Shown: piece by piece, positions 33,159 to 42,470 of the stretch | Layout: every line of letters starts with the position of its first letter | Position numbering within the stretch: position 1 is the first letter of the stretch | Origin: Sphingomonas oligoaromativorans | GTDB taxonomy: Bacteria; Pseudomonadota; Alphaproteobacteria; Sphingomonadales; Sphingomonadaceae | Length of the DNA stretch: 64,000 nucleotides | Direction of reading: 5' to 3' | Assembly (NCBI RefSeq): GCF_011762195.1 | Contig: NZ_JAASQK010000001.1 | Coordinates: 1 to 64,000, forward strand | Translations under genes and position numbers: made by a program | The notes under the pieces: model-generated | Seen by the model: only the letters and a program-made list of their open reading frames with translations | Told to the model about the DNA's origin: nothing | Database searches by the model: none

Positions 33159-34055
33159 ATGGATACAGACACCACCTCGCCCGACATTCTGGGCTTCACC
33201 ATCGCTTCCCGCAATGCGCGCGGCCGCGTGGTGCGGCTGGGGCCGGCGCTGGATTCGATCCTCGCCGCGCACGCCTATCCGCCCGCGCTGGCGAAGCTGC
33301 TGGCCGAAGCGCTGGTGCTTGCCGGCCTGCTCGGCTCGACGCTGAAGCATGAGGAGGGCCAACTCACCATCCAGGCGCAGGCCGAGGGTGGCGTCGTCGA
33401 TCTGCTCGTCGTCGATTATCGTGGCGGCGAGATGCGCGGCTATCTGCGCTTCGACGCCGACCGCATGGCCGAGGCGCCGGCGACCCCCTCGCTGTTCGCG
33501 CTGTTCGGCAAGGGCTATCTGGCGATCACCTTCGATCAGGCGGTTTCGGGCGAGCGCTATCAGGGCATCGTGCCGCTCGAAGGCGGATCGCTGGCGCAGG
33601 CGGCGGAGCATTATTTCGCCCAGTCCGAGCAGATCCCCAGCCTCGTCCGCGTCGCGGTGAAGGATCTGGGGGATGGCCGCTATGCGGCGGGCGGGCTGCT
33701 GGTCCAGCATCTGCCCGAGAGCGAGGAGGGGCGTGAGCGTCTCCACACCCGGCTCGATCATCCCGAGTGGCAGCATGTCGAGGCGCTCGCCCAGACGGTG
33801 GGCATGGATGAGCTGGCCGACCCGGCGCTGCCGCTAGACGACCTGCTGTGGCGCCTGTTCCATGAGGAGCAGGAGGTCCGCACCATGCCGCTCGGCCAAA
33901 TCCGCAAGGGCTGCCGCTGCTCGGCCGAGCATATCCAGTCGGTGATCGCCCGCTTCCCGCCCGAGGAGCGCGCGGCGATGGCGGACGAGAACGGCCTGGT
34001 CCATGTCGACTGCGAGTTCTGCGCCAAAAGCTTCCCGGTCGCGCTGCCGGCCTGA
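33159..34055 (+). CDS. hslO: 33 kDa chaperonin Hsp33, redox-regulated
   Basis: A 298-residue Hsp33, a cytoplasmic holdase switched on by oxidation and unfolding. The ATG at 33159 follows GAGGATAAGAAGAAG. Seen: LTIQAQAEGGVVDLLVVDYRGGEMRGYLRFD, YQGIVPLEGGSLAQAAEHYFAQSEQIPS, and the C-terminal zinc switch with all four Cys (GCRCS near residue 255 and CEFC near 289). It follows argF with structured RNA between and is followed by a structured gap before queC. Confidence 0.95.
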   Translation: MDTDTTSPDILGFTIASRNARGRVVRLGPALDSILAAHAYPPALAKLLAEALVLAGLLGSTLKHEEGQLTIQAQAEGGVVDLLVVDYRGGEMRGYLRFDADRMAEAPATPSLFALFGKGYLAITFDQAVSGERYQGIVPLEGGSLAQAAEHYFAQSEQIPSLVRVAVKDLGDGRYAAGGLLVQHLPESEEGRERLHTRLDHPEWQHVEALAQTVGMDELADPALPLDDLLWRLFHEEQEVRTMPLGQIRKGCRCSAEHIQSVIARFPPEERAAMADENGLVHVDCEFCAKSFPVALPA

Positions 34056-34140
34056 CGCGGGGAACGGCTCAGGCCGATCCGGCCAATCCTGGCTGGCATT
34101 AAGCCGCTATTTATGTGCATGGGGGTATGGACGGATGCCT

Positions 34141-34222
34141 GTCCCGAGGATGGCGGGACGAGCATGTCTCCCTGAGAGCCCTGAGAAAGGGCAAAACTGG
34201 GCCGCTCCCTTCGGGGCGGCCC
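34141..34222 (+). other. three consecutive hairpins in the hslO-queC gap
   Basis: In the 219-bp gap before queC are three stems: GTCCCG/CGGGAC (34141-34159), GCCC/GGGC with a 7-nt loop TGAGAAA (34178-34192), and a long GGGCCGCTCCC/GGGGCGGCCC stem (34199-34222) followed by GCTCTTTG. The last can end hslO transcription. The first two with the A-rich tail GCAAAACTGGG look like a structured leader of the queC-queE operon. I could not fit it to the preQ1-I, II or III patterns. Confidence 0.45.
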
Positions 34223-34274
34223 GCTCTTTGGGCGCTTGCCTGCGGGATCGCCCGGAGGTAGCGCGGGATACGCA

Positions 34275-34991
34275 ATGACCGACATGAACCGAACCGGCCC
34301 TCGCAAGGCCGTCGTGCTGCTTTCGGGCGGCCTCGACTCGATGGTGGCCGCGGGTCTGGCCCGCGAGGCCGGCTATTCGCTGCTGGCGCTCACCGTGAAC
34401 TATAACCAGCGCCATCTGGTCGAGCTGGCCTCCGCGCGCCGCATCGCGGCCGAGCTGGGCGCTGAGCGGCATGTCGTGCTGCCGATTGACCTGCGCGCCT
34501 TCGGCGGCTCGTCGCTCACCGCAGATATCGACGTGCCCAAGGAAGGCGTCGGCCTCGGCGAGGAGGAGGCGGGCGTGATCCCGGTCACCTATGTGCCGGC
34601 GCGCAACACCATCTTCCTGTCGCTGGCGCTCGGCTGGGCCGAGGCGGACGATGCGCGGGACATGTTCCTCGGCATCAACGCGCTCGATTATTCGGGCTAT
34701 CCCGATTGCCGGCCGGCCTTCGTCGAGGCGTTCGAGACTCTTGCCGGCGTCGCCACCAAGGCGGGCGTCGAGGGCGACCGCTTCAAGGTCCACGCCCCGC
34801 TGCTGCACATGACCAAGGCCGACATCGTGCGCGAGGCGCACCGTCTGGGTCTGGACGCGGGGATGAGCTGGTCCTGCTACGATCCGCAGGAGGGCCAGCA
34901 TTGCGGGCTGTGCGATAGCTGCCGCCTGCGCCGCAAGGGCTTCGAGGAAGCCGGCCTCCCCGATCCGACGGTTTACGCGAGCGCGGCATGA
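34275..34991 (+). CDS. queC: 7-cyano-7-deazaguanine synthase
   Basis: A 238-residue QueC, which turns 7-carboxy-7-deazaguanine into preQ0 using ATP and ammonia, on the route to queuosine. Seen: the PP-loop VVLLSGGLDSMVAAGLA, LTVNYNQRH, VPARNTIFLSLALGWAE, GINALDYSGYPDCRPAF and the C-terminal zinc Cys cluster (CYDPQEGQHCGLCDSC). GGAGG is 10-15 bp before the ATG. The stop overlaps the queE start (ATGA). Confidence 0.96.
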   Translation: MTDMNRTGPRKAVVLLSGGLDSMVAAGLAREAGYSLLALTVNYNQRHLVELASARRIAAELGAERHVVLPIDLRAFGGSSLTADIDVPKEGVGLGEEEAGVIPVTYVPARNTIFLSLALGWAEADDARDMFLGINALDYSGYPDCRPAFVEAFETLAGVATKAGVEGDRFKVHAPLLHMTKADIVREAHRLGLDAGMSWSCYDPQEGQHCGLCDSCRLRRKGFEEAGLPDPTVYASAA

Positions 34992-35623
34992 GCTATGCGG
35001 TCAAGGAGATATTCCTCACGCTTCAGGGCGAGGGGCTGAACGCGGGGCGGCGCGCCGTCTTCCTGCGCTTCTCCGGCTGCAACCTGTGGAGCGGCCGCGA
35101 GGAGGATCGCGCGACCGCCCAATGCACTTTCTGCGACACCGATTTCGTCGGCATGGATGGCGATCATGGCGGCCGCTACCCGGATGCCTCCGCGCTCGCC
35201 GCCAAGGTTTCCGAACTGTGGGGCGCGCAGGGCGAGGGCAGGCCGCTGGTGGTCATCACCGGGGGCGAGCCCATGCTCCAGGTCGACGGGGCGCTGGTCG
35301 ATGCGCTCCATGCCGCCGGCTTCGAGATTGCGATGGAGACCAACGGCACGCTGGCGGTGACGCCCGGCGTCGACTGGATCACGGTGAGCCCCAAGGCGGG
35401 CAACGCGGTGGTGCAGCGCTCGGGCAGCGAGCTGAAGCTGGTCTGGCCGCAGGCGGGCATCGATCCGCAGGCGATGGAGGGATGGGCTTTCGACCATTTC
35501 CTCGTCCAGCCGCTCGACAACCCGGCCGCCAACGAGAATCACGCCGCGGCGATCCAGTATGTGATCGATCATCCGCGCTGGCGGCTGTCGGTGCAGACCC
35601 ACAAGGTGATCGGCATCCGCTGA
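34988..35623 (+). CDS. queE: 7-carboxy-7-deazaguanine synthase (radical SAM)
   Basis: A 211-residue QueE, the radical-SAM enzyme that contracts 6-carboxytetrahydropterin to 7-carboxy-7-deazaguanine. Seen: EIFLTLQGEGLNAGRRAVFLRFSGCNLW, then Cys-Thr-Phe-Cys, giving a C-x14-C-x2-C cluster motif with the insertion typical of this QueE clade, then VVITGGEPMLQ and VSPKAG. It is coupled to queC by ATGA. queD is not in the window. A terminator follows at 35628. Confidence 0.95.
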   Translation: MSYAVKEIFLTLQGEGLNAGRRAVFLRFSGCNLWSGREEDRATAQCTFCDTDFVGMDGDHGGRYPDASALAAKVSELWGAQGEGRPLVVITGGEPMLQVDGALVDALHAAGFEIAMETNGTLAVTPGVDWITVSPKAGNAVVQRSGSELKLVWPQAGIDPQAMEGWAFDHFLVQPLDNPAANENHAAAIQYVIDHPRWRLSVQTHKVIGIR

Positions 35624-35627
35624 ATGC

Positions 35628-35660
35628 CCCGACCGGCTCGTTTACACCGAGCCGGCCGGG
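35628..35660. terminator. bidirectional terminator between queE and the convergent secreted-protein gene
   Basis: CCCGACCGGCTCG (35628-35640) pairs with CGAGCCGGCCGGG (35648-35660) with one mismatch around a 7-nt loop. It fills the 44-bp gap between convergent stops. Confidence 0.7.
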
Positions 35661-35667
35661 CGTTCGG

Positions 35668-36336
35668 TCAGAGGCAGCGCTTCTTGATCTGGCCCTTCCT
35701 GTCGAAGCATTCGGGGCCGAAGGCCGGCACATTGGCGCCGACGAACTGGACATAGGGCGGCGAGGCATAGAGCCGGTCCGCCGCGGGCTTCAGGCTGTTG
35801 CGCAGCTCCTGAAGGCGGTTGTGGGCGACGACCTGCAAGGAGCCCTTGGGCGTCATCAGCGCGGTGGTGCCGATGCGCGAGGCCGTCTGGCAGAAGCCGA
35901 TCTGCGCGAACACCGACGAGAAGCTGCTGTAGGTGCGCGTGTTGAAGCTGTCGAAGGCGGCGTTGATCGCGGCCTGGCTGGTGCCCTTCCTGGCGCTGCG
36001 CTTGAAATAGCCCTGAAGCAGCTTGTAGTCGGCAGCCAGCTCCTTGCCGTGATGCTTCAGCAGCTCGTTATAGTTGGAGACCGTCATCAGCGACGGCGCG
36101 AACTGGCACTGGAGCGCCGCGAAGTTGAGGCCGGCGCGCATCGTCCAGACGATCTCGGCATTGAGTTCGGCCGGCGTGGCGCCCGGCAGCGCGATGATGA
36201 CGCCCGGTTCGGTGCCCGTCACCGGGGCACCCTGAAAGTTGGGGGATTCCCAGTAGAGCTGCGCGGAAGCCGGAGCCGCGAACGCCGCTGCAACGCCCAT
36301 CAACGCCACCGCATAGCGGCGCGAACCAACCTTCAT
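35668..36336 (-). CDS. conserved-looking secreted protein of unknown function
   Basis: A 222-residue exported protein from the ATG at 36336 (GAGAGGGTG upstream), with signal peptide MKVGSRRYAVALMGVAAAFAAPASA. The mature part is mostly helical, with three Cys (LQCQFAP, IGFCQTAS, GPECFD) plus a fourth in the C-terminal KKRCL. It contains LLKHHGKELAADYKLLQGYFKRSA and LQVVAHNRLQELRNSLKPAADRLY. I do not recognise a family. The upstream gap (36337-36502) shows only GC-rich short palindromes and must contain its promoter. Confidence 0.75.
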   Translation of the reverse strand: MKVGSRRYAVALMGVAAAFAAPASAQLYWESPNFQGAPVTGTEPGVIIALPGATPAELNAEIVWTMRAGLNFAALQCQFAPSLMTVSNYNELLKHHGKELAADYKLLQGYFKRSARKGTSQAAINAAFDSFNTRTYSSFSSVFAQIGFCQTASRIGTTALMTPKGSLQVVAHNRLQELRNSLKPAADRLYASPPYVQFVGANVPAFGPECFDRKGQIKKRCL

Positions 36337-36502
36337 GATACACCCTCTCCACAAGCCCCCCGAGGGGCACAGGCCCGGCCGCACCCTGAGGCGGCCGATC
36401 TGCATACAGCCTTAACCGATCCGGGCGTGGCATCAAGGGAAGGGGGCATCAAGGAAGGGGCGGCGCGATCCGGCGTGCGGCCGCCAGCGGCCCGGCCATG
36501 AA

Positions 36503-36537
36503 AAAAGGGCCGCCCGGTTTCCCCGGACAGCCCTTTT
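36503..36537 (-). terminator. intrinsic terminator of the small lipoprotein gene
   Basis: On the minus strand, AAAAGGGCTGTCCGG pairs with CCGGGCGGCCCTTTT (one mismatch) and runs into TTTTTT. It starts 21 bp after the lipoprotein stop at 36558. Confidence 0.88.
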
Positions 36538-36557
36538 CCCGGACCCTGTTGGGGCTC

Positions 36558-36824
36558 TTACATCTGGTTGGCGGGCGCCGCCTCGTTGCTGCCGGCGACG
36601 GCGGCCATCGCGCTGTTGTCCATCGCCATGTTGGCGTCGGTCGCGGTGGCGTCGGTGGCGCTCATGTCGTTGGTGGTGCCGGTGGTGCTGTCGACCGTGT
36701 TCATGTCGGTCATGTTGGTGTCGGCGGTGTTGGCGGCGTTCTCGCTGTGGCCGCAGGCGGCGACGAACAGCGAGGCGGCGACGATCATCGAACCGGTGGC
36801 GAACTTCGAGACGAGATTGCGCAT
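36558..36824 (-). CDS. small low-complexity lipoprotein
   Basis: An 88-residue protein. The signal ends in the lipobox FVAAC (Cys24), so the mature lipoprotein is about 65 residues. Its mature part is low complexity, rich in Asn, Thr, Asp, Met and Ala (repeats such as TADTN, MTDMNT, TNDM, MAMDN), probably disordered. The terminator directly downstream supports this strand; the frame on the other strand (36568-36846) has no such support. The function is unknown. Similar lipoproteins in this group are poorly conserved outside it. Confidence 0.75.
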   Translation of the reverse strand: MRNLVSKFATGSMIVAASLFVAACGHSENAANTADTNMTDMNTVDSTTGTTNDMSATDATATDANMAMDNSAMAAVAGSNEAAPANQM

Positions 36825-36909
36825 GATAGACTCCCTGGGAAAATGATGCGGGTTCGGTGACTGCTCCGATTGCCCCCGCGATCGGATCGAAACTTCCCGT
36901 CCGATGGCC

Positions 36910-37569
36910 TCAGGCGTCGTTCTTCACGCCGCTCAGCCCGGACAGGAAGGACTCAAAGCCAATTCGCAGCGCATCGTCAAACTGTTTCATGGCGGTAACC
37001 TTCCCCAACTGGGCCAGGCTGGTCACCGGGAACTCCGGCAGGCCGCACGGAACGATGCCGCCGAAGTGGCTGAGATCGGGCTCCACGTTCACCGCGAAGC
37101 CGTGCAGCGTCACCCAGCGGCGTACCCGCACGCCGATCGCGCCGACCTTCGCCTCCTGCCCCTCATGATCCACCCAGATGCCGACGCGGCCGGGCGCGAT
37201 GTGCGACGGCGTGTCGAGCCTGGCGAGCGCGCCGATCAGCCAGGCTTCGAGCTGCTGCACGAAATTGCGCACGTCGCGGCCGCGCCTGTCGAGGTCCAGC
37301 ATCAGATAGCCGACCCGCTGCCCCGGCCCGTGATAGGTATATTTCCCGCCCCGCCCAACGGGATAGACCGGGAAGCGGCCGGGCGCGATGAGATCCGTCT
37401 CCATCGCGCTGGTGCCGGCGGTGTAGAGCGGCGGATGCTCCAGCAGCCACACCAGTTCGCGCGCCGTGCCGTCGCGGATCGCGGTCGCCCGCGCCTCCAT
37501 CTTGGCCAGCGTCTCGGGATAGGGGAGCAGGCCTTCGGAGACCCGCCATTCGATATCGTCGCCCAACAT
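36910..37569 (-). CDS. lipB: lipoyl(octanoyl) transferase
   Basis: A 219-residue LipB, which moves octanoyl groups from acyl carrier protein to lipoyl domains of 2-oxoacid dehydrogenases. Seen: [39 protein letters not shown] with the RGG and YHGPGQ blocks, [22 protein letters not shown] with the catalytic Lys, and [15 protein letters not shown] with the catalytic Cys. The only in-frame ATG near the family start is at 37569. It is divergent from the membrane-protein gene at 37675. Confidence 0.95.
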   Translation of the reverse strand: MLGDDIEWRVSEGLLPYPETLAKMEARATAIRDGTARELVWLLEHPPLYTAGTSAMETDLIAPGRFPVYPVGRGGKYTYHGPGQRVGYLMLDLDRRGRDVRNFVQQLEAWLIGALARLDTPSHIAPGRVGIWVDHEGQEAKVGAIGVRVRRWVTLHGFAVNVEPDLSHFGGIVPCGLPEFPVTSLAQLGKVTAMKQFDDALRIGFESFLSGLSGVKNDA

Positions 37570-37674
37570 GGCGCGGGAGATGGCGCGGGCGGGCCTCGCG
37601 ATCAAGTCGCGCGTGCGCCGGGCTGCGGAGAGGCGGCTTTCCAGCACCCCCGAATTGGCTCTAGAGGGGCGGAT

Positions 37675-38490
37675 ATGAGGGACAGGACCGATCTGGCGCT
37701 GGGCGCCATCTGGGAAGAAACCGTCGCATTCGTGCGCGCAGAGCTTTCGCTGCTGCTGCCGGTGGCGATGCTGGGATTCGGATTGCCGACGGTGGTGATG
37801 CTGCTGGCGGTGCCGATGGAGGCCACGCAGGTGGGGATGCTGAAGCCGGGGTTGTGGATGCTCTGGTTCCTGCCGTGCGGCGCGCTGTCGATGCTGGGCT
37901 CGCTCGCGGTTTCCGCGCTGGCGCTCCGGCCGGGGGTGAGCGTGCGCGAGAGCCTTGGCGTGGCGGTGTCGCGGATGCTGTCGGCGCTCGGCTTGTTTCT
38001 GCTTTATGTCGGGCTCCAGCTCGCCATGGCGGTGCCGCTCGGCCTCATCAGCGTGATCGAGCTGAAGCTCGCCGGGCGGATCGGCCCGGTCTCGATGATC
38101 GCCAACCTCGCCTGCATCGCGGTGACGATCTGGCTGTTCGTGCGGCTGATGCCGATCTGGGCGGTGCTCTCCGATCGCGCGCAGCGGCCTTGGGAGGCGG
38201 TGCGTGCCGCTTTCCGGCTGACGCGCGGCTGCTATCCCAAGCTGCTGCTGCTGCGCGTGGTGATGGTGTTCGCCTCGCTGCTGCTGATGCTGGTGCTGCT
38301 GATCCCGATCGGGGCGATCGCGCAGCTCATCGGCACGCTGGCGGGCGGGGCGTCGGTGTCGATCCTCTTGTCCTTCATCGCCACCGGCCTGATGGTGGCG
38401 ATGATCGGCGGCATCTGGACGGTATTCGTGGCACGGCTCTACCGCCGGCTGGACGCCTCGGTGAACGGCTCCCCGATCAACGGGATGTGA
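37675..38490 (+). CDS. polytopic membrane protein of unknown function
   Basis: A 271-residue hydrophobic protein with about six membrane segments in pairs ([115 protein letters not shown] and a last one). The motif [18 protein letters not shown] before segment 5 recalls the glycerophosphodiester-phosphodiesterase-type membrane domain found in many paralogous proteins. AGAGGGGCGG precedes the ATG. Its 3' end overlaps the convergent GNAT gene by 52 bp. No function can be assigned. Confidence 0.8.
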   Translation: MRDRTDLALGAIWEETVAFVRAELSLLLPVAMLGFGLPTVVMLLAVPMEATQVGMLKPGLWMLWFLPCGALSMLGSLAVSALALRPGVSVRESLGVAVSRMLSALGLFLLYVGLQLAMAVPLGLISVIELKLAGRIGPVSMIANLACIAVTIWLFVRLMPIWAVLSDRAQRPWEAVRAAFRLTRGCYPKLLLLRVVMVFASLLLMLVLLIPIGAIAQLIGTLAGGASVSILLSFIATGLMVAMIGGIWTVFVARLYRRLDASVNGSPINGM

Positions 38491-39053
38491 GGCGCCGCGC
38501 TGGCCGGGGCGAGCCCGGCCAGCCGCGGATCGATGAACGTCTCCACCGAGCGGGCGAAGGGCACGAAGCCCTGCGCGCGGTAGAAATTGAGCGCCTTGGG
38601 ATGATCGAGCGTGCAGGTGTGGACCCACATCCGCTCCACCCCCTTGCGCCAGCCGAGCGCGAGGGTCTGCGCCATCAGCCAGCGGCCTTCGCCTTGCCCG
38701 GTCAGCTCGGGGACGAGGCCGAAATAGGCGATCTCGCAATTCCCCGCATTGCGGAAATCCAGCTCCAGCAGGCCCAGCTCGATGCCGCGCAGATCGGTGA
38801 CGGCATAGACCTCCACCGCCGGATCATGGATGATCGCGGTCAGCGCCGCGTCGCCGATCACCAGCCGCGAGAACCACAGCCACGGCTCGCCCACCCGGCG
38901 GAACAGCGCGCGATAGCGATCGGGCGCGGGCTCCCGCCAGCGGTCGAGCCGGAGGTTGGACGGCGGCATCGGCCGCGCCTTCGGCCGCTCCAGCATCTGG
39001 AGCGAGGTGACGATCGTGGCGAGTTGCCCCTCGGGGACGGCGGTGAGGCTCAT
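38439..39053 (-). CDS. GNAT-family N-acetyltransferase
   Basis: A 204-residue GNAT protein. The acetyl-CoA fold is visible from [46 protein letters not shown] (motifs C to A, with QGEGRW as the pyrophosphate loop) to [24 protein letters not shown] (motif B). The acceptor is unknown. It starts inside the hemF stop codon (ATGA) and is third in the trmL-hemF-GNAT operon. Its C-terminus overlaps the convergent membrane-protein gene. Confidence 0.87.
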   Translation of the reverse strand: MSLTAVPEGQLATIVTSLQMLERPKARPMPPSNLRLDRWREPAPDRYRALFRRVGEPWLWFSRLVIGDAALTAIIHDPAVEVYAVTDLRGIELGLLELDFRNAGNCEIAYFGLVPELTGQGEGRWLMAQTLALGWRKGVERMWVHTCTLDHPKALNFYRAQGFVPFARSVETFIDPRLAGLAPASAAPHIPLIGEPFTEASSRR

Positions 39054-39901
39054 TCCCAAATCGCCCGCGGCGGGAGGCTCATCAGGATCGCGTCGATATT
39101 GCCGCCGGTACGCAGGCCGAACAGCGTGCCCCGGTCGTAGACCAGGTTGAACTCGGCATAGCGGCCGCGCCACGCCAGCATCTGCCGCTCCTCCTCGGGC
39201 GTGAAGGGCGTGTCGAGCCGGCGGCGGACGATCTTCGGATAGATCGACAGGAACGCCTCGCCCACGTCTCGCGTGAAGGCGAAGGCCGGCTCGAAATGCG
39301 CGCCATCGGCGTCGAGATGGTCGTAGAAGATGCCGCCCACGCCGCGCTGCACCTGGCGGTGCGGGATGTGGAAATACTCCTCCGCCCATTTGGCATAGCG
39401 CGGATAGTCGCCGACCGGCGCGTGCGCGTCGCAGGCGGCCTTCATCGCGGCGTGGAAGTCCGCGGTGTCCTGCTCATAGGGGATCGGCGGATTGAGGTCC
39501 GCCCCGCCGCCGAACCAGCTTTTGGTCGTGCGCAGGAAGCGCGTGTTCATGTGGACGGCGGGCACATGGGGGTTTGCCATATGCGCGACGAGGCTGATCC
39601 CGGTCGCGAAGAAGCGCGGATCGTCGTGCGCGCCGTGGATCGACTTGGCGAACTCGGGCGAGAAGCTGCCCGCGACGGTGGAGACGTTGACGCCCACCTT
39701 CTCGAACACGCGGCCCTTCATGACGCCCTTCACCCCGCCGCCGCCGGGGCCGGAGACATCCTCGCGCTCCCACGGCGTATAGGCGAAGGCGGCCGACGAG
39801 CCGGCCTCGCGCTCGATCGCCTCGAACGCGGCGCAGATGCGGTCGCGCAGGCTCTCGAACCAGGCGCGGGCGCGGGTCTGTTGCTCGTCGAGGGGGATCA
39901 T
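39050..39901 (-). CDS. hemF: oxygen-dependent coproporphyrinogen III oxidase
   Basis: A 283-residue HemF, which decarboxylates coproporphyrinogen III to protoporphyrinogen IX using oxygen. Seen: WEREDVSGPGGGGVKGVMKGRVFEKVGVNVS, FATGISLVAHMANPHVPAVHMNTRF, WFGGGADLNPPIPYEQD, YFHIPHRQVQRGVGGIFYD and EFNLVYDRGTLFGLRTGGNIDAILMSLPP, all family signatures. It overlaps trmL upstream and the GNAT gene downstream by 4 bp each. Confidence 0.97.
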   Translation of the reverse strand: MIPLDEQQTRARAWFESLRDRICAAFEAIEREAGSSAAFAYTPWEREDVSGPGGGGVKGVMKGRVFEKVGVNVSTVAGSFSPEFAKSIHGAHDDPRFFATGISLVAHMANPHVPAVHMNTRFLRTTKSWFGGGADLNPPIPYEQDTADFHAAMKAACDAHAPVGDYPRYAKWAEEYFHIPHRQVQRGVGGIFYDHLDADGAHFEPAFAFTRDVGEAFLSIYPKIVRRRLDTPFTPEEERQMLAWRGRYAEFNLVYDRGTLFGLRTGGNIDAILMSLPPRAIWE

Positions 39902-40347
39902 AGGGGCCAGCCTCCTGTCTGCCGGAGCGCCTCGCCCGCGGCCATGGCGCAGGCGACGGCGAGATTGAGCGAGCGCGCGTCGGGCGCGATCGGAATGCGG
40001 ACGCGGCACGACGCCGCCTCATGGACATGCGCCGGCGCGCCCGAACCCTCGGACCCGAACAGGAGCACGTCGTCGCGCTCGAACCGCATGTCGGGCAGGC
40101 GGATGTCGCCCGTGGTCGTGAAGAGCACCAGCCGCCCGGCGCGCGCGGCACGGAAGGCGCTCCACTCGGCATGGCGGGCGACGGCGGCGCGTTCCGCATA
40201 GTCCATCCCCGCCCGCGCCAGCGCCCGATCCGAAAAGGCGAAGCCGCACGGCTCGATCACGTCGACCGGAAGGCCAAGGCAGGCGGCGAGGCGCAATATG
40301 GTGCCGACATTGCCGGCGATCTCGGGCTGGTGAAGCGCGATCCGCAT
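39898..40347 (-). CDS. trmL: tRNA (cytidine(34)-2'-O)-methyltransferase
   Basis: A 149-residue SPOUT methyltransferase that modifies the wobble position of tRNA-Leu species. Seen: ALHQPEIAGNVGTILRLAACLGLPVDVIEPCGFAFSDRALARAGMDY, LFGSEGSGAPAHVHE and IPIAPDARSLNLAVACAMAAGEALRQTGG, the trefoil-knot motifs. It is the first gene of the operon with hemF. The 201-bp gap before petA (40348-40548) holds divergent promoters but nothing I can define beyond a GAGGGG site before petA. Confidence 0.94.
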   Translation of the reverse strand: MRIALHQPEIAGNVGTILRLAACLGLPVDVIEPCGFAFSDRALARAGMDYAERAAVARHAEWSAFRAARAGRLVLFTTTGDIRLPDMRFERDDVLLFGSEGSGAPAHVHEAASCRVRIPIAPDARSLNLAVACAMAAGEALRQTGGWPL

Positions 40348-40548
40348 GTATTGCCGCTAGGCTCCCGGCAGTGGTTCCGCAAGCGCTACAAAAACGTGGT
40401 TGGCAAAGCCGCGAAACGAACGCTATCAATCCTGTGGACGAGTTTCAGGATACATGGAACCGTTGCGTTTGCTTGGGGGATGTCCGCGGCGTTCTGGGCC
40501 ATCTCTCCTCCAAGAGGTGACGTTCTAGAATGTTGAGGGGCTGAGTGC

Positions 40549-41136
40549 ATGGCGACGCTTGAGACCACCGACCCTAACCAGCGGCCTCCGCTCATCGGGG
40601 GTGAAGAGGAGGGGCAGGGGCCTCGCCGCCGCGACTTCCTGAATATCGCCGCCGTCAGCTTCGCGGGCGTGGGTGCGGCGGCGGTGGTGATCCCGCTGGT
40701 CAACCAGATGAACCCGTCGGCCGACGTGCTGGCGCTGGCCTCGATCGAGGTCGATATCTCGAAGATCGAGCTCGGCTCGGGCATCAAGGTGAGCTGGCGC
40801 AAGCAGCCGGTCTTCGTGCGCAACCTGACGCCCAAGGAAATCGCCGACGCGGACGCCGTGCCGCTCGCGTCGCTGCGCGATCCCGAGACGCTGGAGCAGC
40901 GCACCAAGCCCGGCCACAAGAACTGGCTCATCACGATGGCGGTATGCACCCATCTCGGCTGCGTGCCGCTCGGCATCACGCCGCGCGAGAATCGCGGGCC
41001 TTATGGCGGCTATTTCTGCCCGTGCCACGGCTCGCAATACGACACCGCAGCCCGCATCCGGGGCGGCCCCGCGCCGAAGAACCTCGTCGTGCCGGAATAT
41101 AGCTTCAAGTCGGCCACCACGGTTCAAATCGGCTAA
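40549..41136 (+). CDS. petA: ubiquinol-cytochrome c reductase iron-sulfur (Rieske) subunit
   Basis: A 195-residue Rieske protein of the bc1 complex. A twin-arginine-type N-terminal anchor ([26 protein letters not shown], about 26-52) holds it in the membrane. The [2Fe-2S] ligands are in CTHLGC (Cys133, His135, Cys138) and CPCH (Cys157, Cys159, His160). It is the first gene of petABC, with 26 bp to petB. Confidence 0.97.
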   Translation: MATLETTDPNQRPPLIGGEEEGQGPRRRDFLNIAAVSFAGVGAAAVVIPLVNQMNPSADVLALASIEVDISKIELGSGIKVSWRKQPVFVRNLTPKEIADADAVPLASLRDPETLEQRTKPGHKNWLITMAVCTHLGCVPLGITPRENRGPYGGYFCPCHGSQYDTAARIRGGPAPKNLVVPEYSFKSATTVQIG

Positions 41137-41162
41137 CCGCCAGATCGGTTGAGGTAGATCTT

Positions 41163-42449
41163 ATGAGCTTCCCCTGGGCTGAGCATTACGCGCCGAAGAA
41201 TCCCTTCATGCGCTGGATGGACGAGAAGCTGCCGCTTCCGCGCCTCGTCTACAACGCGGTGGGCGCCGGCTATCCGGTGCCGCGCAATCTCAATTATTTC
41301 TGGAATTTCGGCGTTCTAGCCGGTGCCGCGCTGGTGATCCAGATCCTGACCGGCGTCATCCTGGCGATGCATTATGCCGCCAACGGACTGGTGGCGTTCG
41401 ATTCGGTCGAGCACATCATGCGCGACGTCAATTCGGGCTGGCTGATCCGCTACGCCCATATGAACGGCGCGAGCTTCTTCTTCATCGTCGTCTATCTGCA
41501 CATCTTCCGCGGCCTTTATTACGGCTCTTACAAGGCCCCGCGCGAGATGGTGTGGCTGCTGGGGGTGGTGATCTTCCTGCTGATGATGGCGACGGCCTTC
41601 ATGGGCTATGTGCTCCCCTGGGGGCAGATGAGCTATTGGGGCGCGCAGGTCATCACCGGCTTCTTCTCGGCGATCCCGGTGGTGGGCGAGCCGGTCAGGC
41701 AATGGCTGCTGGGCGGCTTCGCGCCGGACAACGCCGCGCTCAACCGCTTCTTCTCGCTCCACTATCTGCTGCCGTTCGTGATCGCGGCGGTGATTGTGCT
41801 GCACATCTGGTCGCTGCACATTCCGGGCTCGAACAACCCGACGGGCGTGGAGGTGAAGGGGCCGCAGGATACCTTGCCCTTCCACCCCTATTACACCGCC
41901 AAGGACGGCTTCGGCCTCGGCGTGTTCCTGATCTGTTATTCGCTGCTGCTGTTCTTCGCACCGAACGCGCTGGGGCACCCGGACAACTATATCGCGGCCA
42001 ACCCGCTCTCGACGCCCGCGCACATCGTACCGGAATGGTATTTCTGGCCGTTCTACGCGATCCTGCGCGCCTTCACCTTCGACTTCCTGTGGGTACCGGC
42101 GAAGCTGTGGGGCGTGGTGGCGATGTTCTCGGCGATCGCGCTGCTCTTCTTCCTGCCGTGGATCGACCGTTCGCCGATCCGCTCGGCGCGCTATCGTCCG
42201 ATGTACCGGATCGCCTTCTGGGTGCTGGTCGCCGACGTGCTGCTCCTGGGTTTCATCGGCAAGAGCCCGGCGGTGGAGCCCTATGTCCGCATCGGCCAGT
42301 TCGCGGCGGCTTATTATTTCGCGCACTTCCTCATCATCATTCCGCTGATCGCCTGGGCAGAGAAGCCTCTGCCGCTGCCCAACTCGATCACCGAATCGGT
42401 GCTGGGCGAAGGCTCGGACGACGCCGCGCTTGGCCACCCGGCCGCCTGA
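41163..42449 (+). CDS. petB: cytochrome b of the bc1 complex
   Basis: A 428-residue full-length cytochrome b (not split) with eight membrane helices. Seen: [28 protein letters not shown], the heme His residues in helices B and D ([22 protein letters not shown] and [24 protein letters not shown]), [20 protein letters not shown], and the Qo-site [14 protein letters not shown]. It is the second gene of petABC, 21 bp before petC. Confidence 0.97.
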   Translation: MSFPWAEHYAPKNPFMRWMDEKLPLPRLVYNAVGAGYPVPRNLNYFWNFGVLAGAALVIQILTGVILAMHYAANGLVAFDSVEHIMRDVNSGWLIRYAHMNGASFFFIVVYLHIFRGLYYGSYKAPREMVWLLGVVIFLLMMATAFMGYVLPWGQMSYWGAQVITGFFSAIPVVGEPVRQWLLGGFAPDNAALNRFFSLHYLLPFVIAAVIVLHIWSLHIPGSNNPTGVEVKGPQDTLPFHPYYTAKDGFGLGVFLICYSLLLFFAPNALGHPDNYIAANPLSTPAHIVPEWYFWPFYAILRAFTFDFLWVPAKLWGVVAMFSAIALLFFLPWIDRSPIRSARYRPMYRIAFWVLVADVLLLGFIGKSPAVEPYVRIGQFAAAYYFAHFLIIIPLIAWAEKPLPLPNSITESVLGEGSDDAALGHPAA

Positions 42450-42470
42450 TCCAAGGGAGACTGAACGCAC

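Noticed and set aside
34141-34222. Calling the queC leader a preQ1 riboswitch
   Set aside because: The hairpin loops are too short and the tail does not pair with a loop as preQ1 classes require; kept only as an unassigned structure.
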